DNA from: Bretschneidera sinensis
Lineage: Eukaryota > Streptophyta > Magnoliopsida > Brassicales > Akaniaceae
Direction of reading: 5' to 3'
Length of the DNA stretch: 64,000 bases
NCBI GenBank assembly: GCA_023935145.1
Contig: CM043697.1
Span: forward strand, 60,016,001 to 60,080,000
The notes under the pieces are model-generated. The model did no database searches. It had not been told where the DNA came from and saw nothing but the letters and a program-made list of their open reading frames with translations. Positions within the stretch are counted from its first letter, which is position 1. Each line of letters starts with the position of its first letter. This document shows, piece after piece, positions 22,195-32,986 of this stretch. Both the position numbers and the translations under genes were made by a program.

Positions 22195-25100
22195 ACACCA
22201 AAGAAAAAGGGTAACTGTTGGTACCTTGATAGTGGATGCTCAAAACACATGATCGGTGATAAAAGTGTATTCAATGAGCTAACTCTAAGAGATGGTGGAC
22301 TTGCCAACATTGGAGACAACACAAAAATAAAGATCATCGGGCATGAAAAATTTGGTAATAATTTCTCAACTATAGATAATGTATTGCTAGTACAAGGCCT
22401 TAAGCCAAATTTACTAAGTATTAGTCAACTTTGTGACAAGGGCAACAAAGTTATATTTGAAACCTCTTATTGTCTAGTTATGGACATCAAGAGTAACAAG
22501 ATCAAATTTGTTGGCCATAGACATGAAAATGTCTATATAGTTGATTTGAAATCCTTGCATTCCGAAAATGAAAAATGTTTTCCTGCCATTAGTGAAAATC
22601 CATAGCTATAGCATAGAAAGCTTGGTCATGTGAACATGAACTTTCTGAAAATCATTTCAAGAAAATATTTAGTCATTGGACTTCCCAAAATAAATTTTGA
22701 AAAAGACAAAGTATGTGATGCTTGTCAAATGGGAAAACAAACTAAGATTTCTTTTAAATCAAAGAATATAGTCTCAACTACTAGACCATTGGAACTCTTG
22801 CATATGGACTTATTTGGTCCAATTAGTACTATTAGTCTAGGTGGCCATCAATATGCTCTTGTTATTGTTGATGACTATTCAAGATATACCTTTGTTATTT
22901 TTATTGCTTACAAGGATGAAACTTTCAAAGGATTTAAAAACTTTTGCAAAAAAGGTTCAAAATGAAAAAGGGATTTGTATTTCAAGCATTAGAAGTGATC
23001 ATGGAAAAGAATTTTAAAATCAAAGCTTTTTAAAATTTTGTGATGAAAATGGAATTGATCACAACTTTTTAGCTCTTAGAACTCCTCAACAAAATGGAGT
23101 TGTTGAGAGGAAAAACAGAGTTCTAGAAGAATTTCAAGAACAATGCTTTGTGAAAATAGTTTACCAAAAAATTTTGGGCTGAAGAGGTAAACACCTCCTC
23201 CTATATCTTCAATAGAATTTTAATTATGTCTATGCTTTACAAAACTCTCTATGAACTATAGAAAGGTAGAAAGCCTAATATCTCCTATTTTCGTACATTT
23301 GGTTGTAAATGCTTCATCCTAAACAACAATAAAACTAACTTGGGTAAATTTGACTCTAAGATCGATAAAAGGATATTCTTAGGATATTCAACCTCTAGTA
23401 AGGGTTATAGATTCTTCAACAAGAGAACTCTAGTGGTAAAAGAATCCATACATGTAACTCTTGATGAGTCTAACCCAATTAGTAGTAGAGAAGTTTTTTT
23501 TAATGATGATAAAGATTTTATTCCAAGAACGGAAACTCCTACTCCCATTGTTGACCAAAAGGAGAGTCCACCTCAAACAAATAGAGAGATGGAAACTCTC
23601 AAAGTAGACCAACCATCTACAAGTCGACAAGAGGGTAGTTTTCCCAAAGATTGGAGGTATGTAAATTATCACCCGATTGATCAAGTGATTGGTGATCCTT
23701 CACAAGGGGTAAGAACTCGTTCCTTTATTAGAAATATTTGCAATTATGTAGCTTATTTGTCTCAAGTAGAACCTAAGATATTTATAGAAGCTGAAAAGGA
23801 TAATGATTGGATAATTGCAATGCAAGAAGAAATAAATCAACTTGAAAGAAACAATGTTTGGAATTTAGTTCCCAGACCTAAGAATCACTCAATAATAGGA
23901 ACTAAATGGGTATTTAGAAATAAGATGGATGAAAATGGAATAGTAACTAGGAATAAGGCTAGACTAGTTGCTAAGGGATATAATCAAGAAGAAAGAATAG
24001 ATTTTGATGAGACCTATGCTCCCATAGCTAGATTAGAAGCTATTTGAATGTTATTAGCCTTTGCATGTTTTAAAGGCTTAAATGGCTTTATAGAAGAAGA
24101 CGTTTATGTTGAACAACCTCTTGGATTTGAAAATCCTAGTCTTCCAAATCATGTCTATAAGCTTTCTAAGGCTCTATATGGGTTGAAGCAAGCTCCAAGA
24201 GCATGGTATGAAAGACTAAGTAAATTTTTTATTAACAATAATTTCATAAGAGGTAAAGTAGACACAACTCTCTTCATAAAAACTCACATAAATGACACTC
24301 TACTAGTTCAAATATATGTTGATGATATTATATTTGGTGCTACTAATGAATCTATGTGTCAAGAGTTTGCCAAGTGCATGCAAGGTGAATTTGAAATGAG
24401 CATGATGGGAGAGCTTACTTACTTCCTTGGACTTCAAATAAAACAAATAAAAGGAGGCGTCTTCATCAATCAATCAAAGTACACTAAGGACCTACTAAGG
24501 AGGTTCGGGATGGAAAGCTTAAAGCCACTTGTAACACCGATGAGCACCTCCACAAAATTTGATCTTGATGAAGGAGGTAAATGTGTAGATACTAAATATT
24601 ATAGAAGTATGATAGGAGCTTTGCTTTATTTGACTGCAAGTAGACCTGATATAATGTTCATTGTATGCACGTGTGCTAGATTTCAAGCTAATCCTAAGGA
24701 ATCACATGTAGTTGCAGTAAAAAGAATCCTTAGATATCTACAAGGAACTCAAACCATAGGATTATGGTACTCTAGAGATTCATCTTTTGAGCTTGTAGGA
24801 TATTCAGATGCTGATTTTGCTGGGTGTAGGTTAGATAGAAAAAGCATAAGTGGAACATGCAAATTCTTAGGTGCAATGTTAACCTCTTGGTTTTTCAAGA
24901 AACAAAACTCAATTGCACTATCAACCGCCGAGGCGGAATATGTAGCAGTTGGAAGTTGTTGTGCTCAAGTGTTATAGATGAAACAACAACTAGAAGACTA
25001 TGGCATGATCTTTAAAAGTATCCTAATTCATTGTGATAATACTAGTGCTATCAACCTAACTAAGAATCCTATTAAGCACTCTAGAACTAAACACATAGAA

Positions 25101-25269
25101 ATTAGACACCATTTCTTAAGAGATCATGCTAAAAAATGTGATATAAGACTAATTCATACCTTCAGAAAATCAAATAGCTTATATTCTTACAAAACCTCTA
25201 AGTGAAGCTAGTTTTTGCAAAACTAGGCTGTTAATGGGATTGTTAGATTATGATAAACTGAATGTCTAA
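22195..25269 (+). pseudogene. SIRE-P pol: protease, integrase, RT, RNase H
   Basis: The protease motif is YLDSGCSKH near 22220. Integrase follows: its HRKLGH zinc motif is preceded by two TAG codons where SIRE-M has Trp, then CDACQMGKQ, HMDLFGP and, out of frame, SDHGKEF and NGVVER, which complete the DDE triad. RT (from about 23820) has [20 protein letters not shown] and the catalytic YVDDIIFG. RNase H has SDADFAG, AEAEY and DNTSAI. Stops: TGA at 24045 (Arg codon expected), TAG at 24975 (Trp expected). The RT segment holding the first catalytic Asp (DVKSAFL) is missing between CFKG and LNGFIEED. The frame shifts near 25140, and the end is taken at the TAA at 25267 by comparison with SIRE-M. 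Confidence 0.9.
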
Positions 25270-25399
25270 TTGCTTCATCATTCATCATTATGCATACTTG
25301 ACATCTAGTGAATGAGTATAAATCCTTGTTTAATATCTCCCTCACTCAAGATGGCGTAGATAAACAAATTTCATGCTAAGACTCAAGATTGAAAATTTT

Positions 25400-25700
25400 C
25401 TTAAGGGTCGAGTCGACTGGTACGTCTATCCCAGTCGACTGGAAAGTCTCTGCCTATTTTCTCAGTCAATTGGTAAGTCAATACCAGTCGACTAGTTCAT
25501 CTAAACTTTGTTTGGAGCCAATTTTTTTTGAAATTCCGTTATCACCCTAGTTGACTGGTATAACCTACCCAGTCGACTAGTATATGTTTGCTAGTTTATC
25601 CAGTCGACTGGTACCTAGATTCAATTGACTGGTATGCAAAATCCTTCATCTCTGCAAAGTACCCAGTCGATTGGTATACTCACCCCAGTCGACTGGTATC
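25400..25700 (+). repeat. Internal CCAGTCGACTGG palindrome array (SIRE-P)
   Basis: Three exact 12-bp palindromes and at least six variants lie between the pol stop and the internal TATA box. The arrangement and spacing match SIRE-M 10023-10292. Confidence 0.88.
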
Positions 25701-25707
25701 GTGATTC

Positions 25708-25715
25708 TATAAATA
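25708..25715 (+). promoter_or_regulatory. Internal TATA box before SIRE-P accessory ORF
   Basis: TATAAATA sits just past the palindrome array and about 195 bp before the accessory ATG. A pyrimidine-rich leader follows. The layout mirrors the LTR promoter and is conserved in SIRE-M. Promoter use is inferred. Confidence 0.5.
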
Positions 25716-25909
25716 GTCACTTCATTTTTCCAGATTTTCACGCCATTTTTCAAAAACCCTAGCTTTCTCTCTCTACAAAATCTTGCCATTTTGATCCAAA
25801 AACCTTCAAAACACTACCTAAACACATCAATCTACTCATCCAAAACCTATTTTTCAACTTTCTATGGTTGAAATCTCCTTTTTCCACCAAAAACTCCTTT
25901 TACCCAAAA

Positions 25910-27129
25910 ATGACCGATAGAATCCGAGTTAAATAAATGCGCCTATAAGGCCAAGGTCCACCAAATCCACAATTTCGAATTCAAGCGGGAAGGGCGTGGC
26001 GGGCTCATCCAGCAAGAAGCGCAGAACAGAGTTTGACGACACTCTGTTCTCCAGCCCAGCGGCAAAGGCAAGGTATAATTCCGTTATCCGCCTTAAGAAA
26101 ATCATAATAGGTAGAGTTGTCGACTTTGACTCTATTCGTCATGGTAACTTTGATATATTGCCTGCCTTTGAGGCTATTAACTTGACCCTACTGGTCAAGA
26201 TTCATGAGAAGTACTACCTTAGACTGATTCACCAGTTCTATGCGAACTTGGTGAAACCTAGTCCACTGGCTCTGAGGTTCAGAACCAGTGTCATGGGTGT
26301 GGATTTTGAGGTCAATACTGACCTCTTGATGAGTATTTTAAGGATCCCTGTGAGAGGGATCCAATGGAGTCTAGATGGATGACCAAAAAATTTCGAGGTT
26401 GAGGAGGCGTGTCAGATAGTTAGGGGCGACCCTAACTATGTGTTCAGACCCACTACATTTCACACATGTAGTGACATGGCCCTAGACTCGAAATTGTTCA
26501 ACTTCATAGTGAGTTGGACCATCCACCCAAGATTAAAGAATCGAGGTTATCTATCTAAGATAGATACCGTATTGATTTGGTGCCTTAAAACTGGGCACCA
26601 TTTCAATATATACCCCCTGCTGCTTACCAATATGATTAATGACGAAGCGAGTGACTCTGGATGTCTTCCCTACGGGATGCTCATCACTCTCATACTCCAT
26701 CATTTCTGAATGCCTCTCCCTGCCTCTGAAGCTCAGGATATCGGGCCAAAGGACATTATCAATCTCTCATCACTGAAGAAGATAGGATGCACGGTCCGCG
26801 ACGGCTTCATCAACTCCAAGGCCGGGAAGCACATTCGAATTGGAGAGGATGATAGTAGTGATGATGAGGATGCTGTTGTTGCTGCTGATATGGATACGGA
26901 TGCTAGAGCACCTCCTATGGGTGACTCGAGTGCTGGTCAGGCTGGGTACAACGATCTATTTCAGGCTATCACGAGCCTCTAGCTGACCATGCAGTCTAGA
27001 TTCCAAACTTTGAGCTCCTCCATTGAGACCCTCCGGGATGACTTCGAGCTGTACTGAGAGCACACTGAGAGTTCCCTGGCTGAGATTTAGGATCTCATTC
27101 ATGACGGCTCAGACTCTCCCACTGCATAA
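25910..27129 (+). pseudogene. SIRE-P accessory (env-position) ORF
   Basis: The ATG at 25910 (MTDRIRV) is followed by a stop seven codons later and a frameshift. The main body is readable from 25996 (SSSKKRRTEFDD) through 26382, 26440-26709 and 26710-26982, and the last codons end at the TAA at 27127. It has the same domain as in SIRE-M: VKIHEKYYLRLIHQF, VDFEVNTDLLMSILRIP, LIWCLKTGHHFNIYP, then an acidic linker (GEDDSSDDED) and a coiled-coil-like tail. No transmembrane or signal sequence is visible. Its role is unknown; in Sireviruses the position is termed env-like. Confidence 0.75.
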
Positions 27130-27797
27130 GTCACTTTCTTATCTTCCTTTTGATGTACTTGATGTAGACCTTTTCATTGTTCTTGGCACGAACATATCTT
27201 CATTTTGATGTAGTTTCTTTATTTGTACTTCTGTTATGGCTCTACGAACCCTACATGGTATAGACCTTTGTTGTATATGACTATGATTTCACCTTTTATA
27301 TATTTCATGTACTTGCTTTACATATGTCTGCATGCTTTATATCTCTTTAAATTCAGATATATGCTTTAAAACTGCTTGTGCTTGTATGAAAACTTCCGGT
27401 TCTTATCGAGAAGGCTTTAAAACTCTGAATGATTCCAAATTTTCGTGTACTAGTTTATTTATGCATGCTATTAATGACTATACTAGCTATATAGCTTATT
27501 TTTTGGTTTACTACTCCTTTTTCTGCTGTTGTCAAAACAGGGGAGAAAAATGAGAAAATGTGAAAACTAAGTGTAAACTCAACAAAATGCATAGATTTAG
27601 GGAGAGTATTGCTCCAAAGATCTTGATATATGATTTATATATGTTGTCTTGCTTGGTTGAGTTGTATATAAACTGTATTTGATCTTTTTCTCATTTTTGG
27701 TTTTATTCAAAAAACAGAAGAGACTCTGCCTGATTTTCAAAAAAAACCAACACTTAGTTTCTTAACAGTTTTTCTTTCTCATGAGTCTTGTCATCAT
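27130..27797 (+). other. SIRE-P 3' noncoding segment
   Basis: This is untranslated sequence between the accessory ORF and the polypurine tract. No gene was found. Confidence 0.6.
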
Positions 27798-27812
27798 AAA
27801 AAAATGGGAGAT
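27798..27812 (+). other. SIRE-P polypurine tract
   Basis: The A-run followed by ATGGGAGAT lies directly before the 3' LTR start TGTTGATCC, the expected plus-strand priming site. Confidence 0.85.
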
Positions 27813-28114
27813 TGTTGATCCTCACTTATATTTTAATGATGACAAAACATAACTCTTATCATACTAATGATGCTATCTAAGTGTATTAAGCAATAAGAGC
27901 ATTCAACCAAGGATTAAAGTACAAGAACTCAACACAAGTGAAGATAGAAGAACTAGTATAGGTCTAAGGCATTATAAACAAGTTGTAAGTCTCACTTGTG
28001 AAGGTAAAAAGCTTTTCTTATGGCTCATTTGAAAATCATTTTAAAAAGAACCTTTTAAACAAACGTTTTAAAGTTAAAAACTCTTCAAAACATGAAAACT
28101 GGGTTGTTAAGCAA

Positions 28115-28365
28115 CCCAGTCGGCTGGGTACTTATACTAGTCTTTTGGTATAAGGGATAGTATATCCCCAGTCGACTGGATCAAACATACCAGTCAACTG
28201 GTACTTTGGACAGAAGTTTTTCAGTCGACTGGTAATTTGGGCATAAGGTTTCCAGTCGACTGGTAAGTCATACCCAGTCGACTGGTACTTTCAACAGCCT
28301 TAAAAATATTATTTTTAAGAATAACCCGGTCGACTGGTTCTAAGACCCAGTCGACTGGTAGTTCA
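28115..28365 (+). repeat. CCAGTCGACTGG palindrome array, SIRE-P 3' LTR
   Basis: Four exact copies and four variants occur, including CCAGTCGGCTGG and CCGGTCGACTGG. The array ends about 90 bp upstream of the TATA box. Confidence 0.87.
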
Positions 28366-28662
28366 AAAAATATGACCATTGGGACGCGAGAATTCAGCAC
28401 AACTTGCACAAATTTGAACCAAATCAGTTCAAAACATCCATATAACATTAAGGCTATATAAACCCACTCTATTAAGTATTTCAAAATGAGAGGATATACA
28501 TTCAAACAAGTTTTTACTTATTGATACTCAAAAACTTTGAAAAATATATTGCAGAGCCGTTCTTCAAGCTTTACCAAGAAAGAGAGATATTATTCAGTTG
28601 TATAAGCTTCCATTGTTGTCTCTCTACTATTTTCTTTACAGTATTTATTGTAAAGGGATTTG

Positions 28663-28765
28663 CTTCCGAAAGGAAGGGATTTGCTTCCGTAAGGAAGAGG
28701 TTTTGCTTCCGAAAGGAAGGGATTTGCTTCCGAAAGGAAGGGATTTGCTTCCGAGAGGAAGGGAT
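28663..28765 (+). repeat. Tandem GNRA-hairpin repeat in the SIRE-P 3' LTR
   Basis: Five units of 21-22 bp begin at 28663, 28684, 28706, 28727 and 28748. The consensus core CTTCCGAAAGGAAG would fold in RNA as a 5-bp stem capped by a GAAA (GNRA) tetraloop; one unit has a GAGA loop and one GTAA, both also GNRA. The array lies about 200 bp downstream of the TATA box, so it would be transcribed. Confidence 0.85.
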
Positions 28766-29676
28766 TGTAAGGTTTGTGCAACACCCGTGAAGTTGCGCAA
28801 CTAAGTTTTTTAGTGGATTACTTCAAGGAGGTTCCTTGAAGATAGTGAACGTAGGGTCGAAACGAATCTGATATTGCCAAACCACTATAAACTGAGTTTG
28901 CATCATCTATTCCTTAAACTCTTTATTTACAGCACATATTACTTGTTTATATGCTTGCTGTGTTATCAGTTTTATAAACTTGTGTTTAATCCATGAAAGT
29001 TTTTAAAACCCAATTCACCCGCTCTTGGGTTGAAATCTCAGTCTACACACCCGATTGTTGATCGTAAACACCTGACATAATATTTATATTAAAATTTATA
29101 ATTTATTCTTCAATTCTTCTACAATTCATATCTTTAAATTTCTACATCAAATTCCGGGTAATTTCATGTATGCAAAATTTTAAAAATAAAATTCACATTA
29201 CCTTTTTCTTTTCTTAAAGCTTCCCTTGAATCTCTTTAAAATTCTCCCATAAACTTCTTCAAAATTTCAATCTTTCAAACTTTTTTTTTAGTCCCCAGGT
29301 GTTTAAAGAAATAGAGTAATTTGACAAAGAATATAAATTTAGAGTAAGAAAGAAATTTGCAAACTAATTTTTTTAACAAACCAAAACAAAAAAAAAACTA
29401 ATTTTTTTTTTTTTAATATCAAACCCGCCCCTGACTTGCCATCGTTCTTCATATTTTCTCATTTCATGTGTCTTGCATGCAAGATGCATGCATTTTGGGG
29501 ACTGCACCTGGACGTCCAGGTGTTTGTCCTTTTTTTTATTTTGTGATAAGCGTCCATGTGTCTCTTTTTTTAATTATTATATTAATAGTAAAACTTTCAT
29601 GTATACATTATTGTAATTCCATGTAATATCTATCAAATTAATTTTTTATCTTTACTTTAAGAACACATGTATTACA

Positions 29677-30720
29677 ATATGTTTCATTTTCAAACCCTCC
29701 TTCACCCACCATATCATCACACCTTTCATTATCCCCAAAATGTTCACCTTGATGCCCCTCCCCAACTTGTTCACCCTGATATCCCTCCCCAACTTGTCCA
29801 TCCTGGTGTCCCTTACCACTAAACATATATTCATCAACAACGATATCCTTAAATGGAAACCCACCAAACAAGCCATTCTAAGTCTCTTGAGTTACATTCT
29901 GTTGAGTTATATTATTCTCAAACACAAGATCATTCATATATCATCACTGACATTATCAAACAGAGGAATATAAGCATTATTATCACCCAAAACATGCTCA
30001 TTAACATGAACACTTGCAACTTCACTTATAGGAATATTAGTAGGTTCACTAACATGCTTATTCACAATGTCACTAACAGGAACAGTAATAGTTTCACTCC
30101 ATGAACAATAGTAGGTTCAGTAAACACATACTCATTCATATTTTCAGTAACATGTTCACTAACAAGATAACTATCATTCTCAATAATAGGCTCAGTAACA
30201 GACTCACTAATAGGAAAACCAGCAAAAACATCAGCAACATTACCAACATACTAATGAGCAGTGTCAGTATCAGGCTCACTACCAGTCTCATTACCAAATA
30301 AGTCTTGCTCAATATCTGAATCAGATATATATTAACTATATCAACATCATTATTAAGCCAATTACACCCCTTTACATGACCCCTTGGGTGCCTATCATCC
30401 ATAACTTGAATTGTAACCAAAATCGTCAATGTAAAATCCTATACGCTCAATATCATAATAATTAGCAAAAATAGGCTGTAAATCATCATCACATTCAACA
30501 ACTTTATCAGTACCAGATTCAATTCTAACTTAAGTTAAATCTAATTCGAGCAAGAAAAAAATGTTACCTAATGATATCATAAGTTGTATCTGCTTGGCTC
30601 CACTATAACAGTTGCTTTGGGTTCAATTTCATCCTCTAAGTGAAACACTAGATTATTATGTCGCTGTATTGTACCATAGAATGACAAAAAACAATTAAAT
30701 GGAAACCCTAACTATAACAT
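29677..30720 (-). pseudogene. MULE transposase, N-terminal fragment
   Basis: Reading leftward from about 30720, conceptual translation gives an N-terminal segment (VFHLEDEIEPKATVIVEPSRYNL, DDLQPIFANYYDIERIGFYIDDF), then a long hydrophilic linker with a Ser/Glu motif (VSEP-like) repeated many times, and a GEGxQGExx repeat near 29740-29830. It ends at GFENET, where element D interrupts, and the reading resumes at 17395. Several stops and frameshifts are present. Assignment rests on continuity with the clear MULE core at 5958-6742. No terminal inverted repeat was recognised. Confidence 0.65.
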
Positions 30721-32104
30721 ATTAGGTATTTTTAATACATGAATAATAGATTACAAAATGGATGTAAAACACAAAATTTGAGGGGGTTCAAAAGGTATTG
30801 AGAGTCACAAAACTAAATTTTTCACACATGATTTTTTCACAGAAACTGATTTTAAAGTACATGAGCGAGGTACATTACAAGAACAAGAAGAAGAAATTAA
30901 ATTAGAAGATGAGGTATATTATGACTTACCATTTAGTCAACATTGTTCATTTTCTTCGTTAGTAAACTAACACGATTAAAAGGAGAAAATGGCGTCAAAG
31001 ATAACAAAATGAGGGGAGGAGAGAAAATTTGACTAATTTCGAAATACTTTGAAGGTAATTTAACAACTAAATAAGGCTTAATTTTTGCTAAATGTACTAA
31101 GGATTAGGGGTTTTTAGTAGGTTTCAATTTCAAATATGAACTGCCATGAGAGAAGGATGAGTAAAGAAAATACATGAAATTAAATGTTGACTTCTCATCT
31201 AACTGTGATAATATATATGAGGGAAACTATGTCATTTGATTTTCTCTATCAAAAATTAACAGAGAGTTGACAGTCAAATATACTCGAGGGGGTATTTGTA
31301 TATTTTGAAACTACGGGTCTTTATCTGTAGGTTAGGTCATACTATAGGTGGCTAAATATAATTTTCCTGAAAGACAATTACACCAATAATCTCTATAGCT
31401 CAATATGAAATTCAAATTAATCCTTAAAACAACATGTATGCAAAATCTTTTTCCTTAACCTCATCTTTTTCCTTTAGTCTTATCCCCTTTTGAAAATTAA
31501 AAATGTAAATCAACATTGATCTCTTCCCTTCCTTTCTCTAAAGCCCTCATCTCTTTCAACATCCCCAATCTATATCCAAAAGAAGAAAAACATAGTAAAA
31601 GAAAAGATATTGGAAAAAAGGATATTATAGAGGAATCAACAGCCACTTGGTCATTTTCGCAAGTACTAATTGAGATTTCCAACTCACCACTTGTAGTTTT
31701 CCTAACTCTTGATGGGGATTGTATCATATCATTTTCTCTTGTTCAATGCCCATGAAATATTTTTGCCATTAATTATCTAAAATTTACAAAATTATACTTG
31801 TTGATGCCGAAAACAAACTTGGTCGGCTCTCACCACTCTGATTCATTTTTTGGGATTTGAGTTGCTCGTATGAGTTGCCTATGCGATGCCAAACTACTTG
31901 AAAAGAAAACTACTCGGAGTTTTTGTTTTCTAGTGAGGGTCCTCTAATGGTTAAGTCAACAGATGACTTAAGAATGAGAAGATAGGATAATCTTTTCTAG
32001 GAAAGTTATCATGAATAGTGCACATGAAATAATATGCCATTTATATAGAGCTTGGAATCTTACCCTAATGAGAAAATGTGATGGGATCTTTCGAGGTAAA
32101 ATTA
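30721..32104. other. Intergenic, no gene recognised
   Basis: AT-rich sequence without a supported coding region, RNA gene or repeat. Short open frames near 31500-31750 show no recognisable features. Part of it may be the 5' flank of the MULE. Confidence 0.5.
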
Positions 32105-32298
32105 CCTTATTGGCCTTTACCTTTCTTGTGGAGCAAGTAGTCTTTATCCTTGAGGAGAAATTATTTCAATGCCCTCTAAGACACCCACATGCCAACTTTC
32201 TATTGGGTGGTGTATTTTACCCACATCATATGCCCCCACTCCCCTAGTGAATTTTAAGCTTAAAGGAGTAGTTCTTGAACTATTGTACTCCATGTCTT

Positions 32299-32661
32299 CA
32301 TCCTCGGAGAATGAAAGTTCACCTTGGACTTGTATGAGGTGAAGGTTATTTTTGGGCCTTCACCTCGTCCCTTAGATGCTGAGAATTCACCTTGGACTTA
32401 TATGGGATGAAAGGCCATATTTAGGCCTTCACCTCGACCATCAGACATGGAGAATTCACCTTGAACTCGTACAAGGTGAAAGGTCATTTTTGGACCGTCA
32501 CTTCGGCCCTCGGAGATAGAGAATTCACCTTGGACTCATATAGGGTAAATGGTTATTTTAGGGTCTTTAATTCAATCCTCAAATATATAGAATTCACCTC
32601 GAACTCGTATGGGGTGAAAGCCATTTTTGGGCTTCATATCGGTCCTCGGGGATGGAAACAT
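32299..32661 (+). repeat. 69-bp tandem repeat in element E
   Basis: TTCACC anchors occur at 32318, 32386, 32455, 32524 and 32593, a period of 68-69 bp over about five units. Each unit carries the inverted pair TTCACCT ... AGGTGAA or a close variant. The array lies about 140 bp upstream of a TATA box. Confidence 0.88.
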
Positions 32662-32801
32662 TTTTCTCTGAGTTTCCAGGTCGATACTTCCACACTTGGA
32701 AGGTTTTTAGCTCTTAGCTTGTTATAGTGTCTTTTAGACTTCCCTTAGGGCTACGTGGCATTCTCTAGGAGCCTTAGTTCAGCTAGCTCCCACCTTCAGG
32801 G

Positions 32802-32809
32802 TATAAAAG
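32802..32809 (+). promoter_or_regulatory. TATA box of element E
   Basis: TATAAAAG in the context GGGTATAAAAGAGAGG lies about 180 bp upstream of a possible ATG at 32987. Confidence 0.5.
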
Positions 32810-32986
32810 AGAGGGATGGGGGGATCACTCCTCATTTAACTATTCTTAGCCTTTAGAGTTCCCTTTGAGAGCAATTCAGATCCCACTTTGGTTCCTCTTT
32901 TTTTTAGATTTCCTCTATTCCTCCTCGTCTTTCCTTTTCCTCAGTAAGATCCTATTCTTTCTACTTTCTTTTACTTATGTTTAATT

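Larger units (their letters stand above)
18912..29047 (+). mobile_element. SIRE-type Ty1/copia retrotransposon (SIRE-P)
   Basis: This complete 10.1-kb element is flanked by an exact target duplication CACCC (18907-18911 and 29048-29052). Order: 5' LTR, iMet primer site, Gag, pol, palindrome array, accessory ORF, polypurine tract, 3' LTR. It is the same family as SIRE-M in the opposite orientation, and it lies inside element D. Several stop codons at former Trp and Arg codons, plus frameshifts, inactivate it. Confidence 0.94.
27813..29047 (+). repeat. SIRE-P 3' LTR
   Basis: At 1235 bp it is about 50 bp longer than the 5' LTR, largely because of extra palindrome-bearing sequence and one more hairpin unit. 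It contains four exact CCAGTCGACTGG copies (28115-28365), TATATAAA at 28455-28462 and five hairpin units (28663-28765). It ends TCTACA before target duplication CACCC. Confidence 0.92.
17396..29676. mobile_element. Element D: solo-LTR-like insertion in the MULE, interrupted by SIRE-P
   Basis: The boundaries are TGTAGCATCCC at 17396 and ATTACA at 29676, with an exact 5-bp direct repeat ATATG on each side (17391-17395 and 29677-29681). Removing the interval restores an in-frame MULE reading (GFENET-YEFFYAEDG). Without SIRE-P and its duplication the insertion is about 2.14 kb, TG...CA-ended, with no coding capacity, PBS or polypurine tract seen. That best fits a solo LTR, perhaps of a Tekay-like gypsy family. 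A non-autonomous element is the alternative. Confidence 0.7.

Noticed and set aside
25400..25700. Regularly recurring palindromes resembling a CRISPR array
   Set aside because: Spacing is irregular, motifs are 12 bp, and the sequence is a plant retrotransposon with matching LTR arrays.
28521..28804. Frames encoding repeated RKEGICF-type peptides
   Set aside because: They are translations of the 21-bp hairpin array in the SIRE-P LTR, in three frames and on both strands, with no independent coding signal.
31497..31755. Overlapping open frames on both strands (76 and 79 codons)
   Set aside because: No motif, no start context and no flanking gene structure; consistent with chance in low-complexity sequence.
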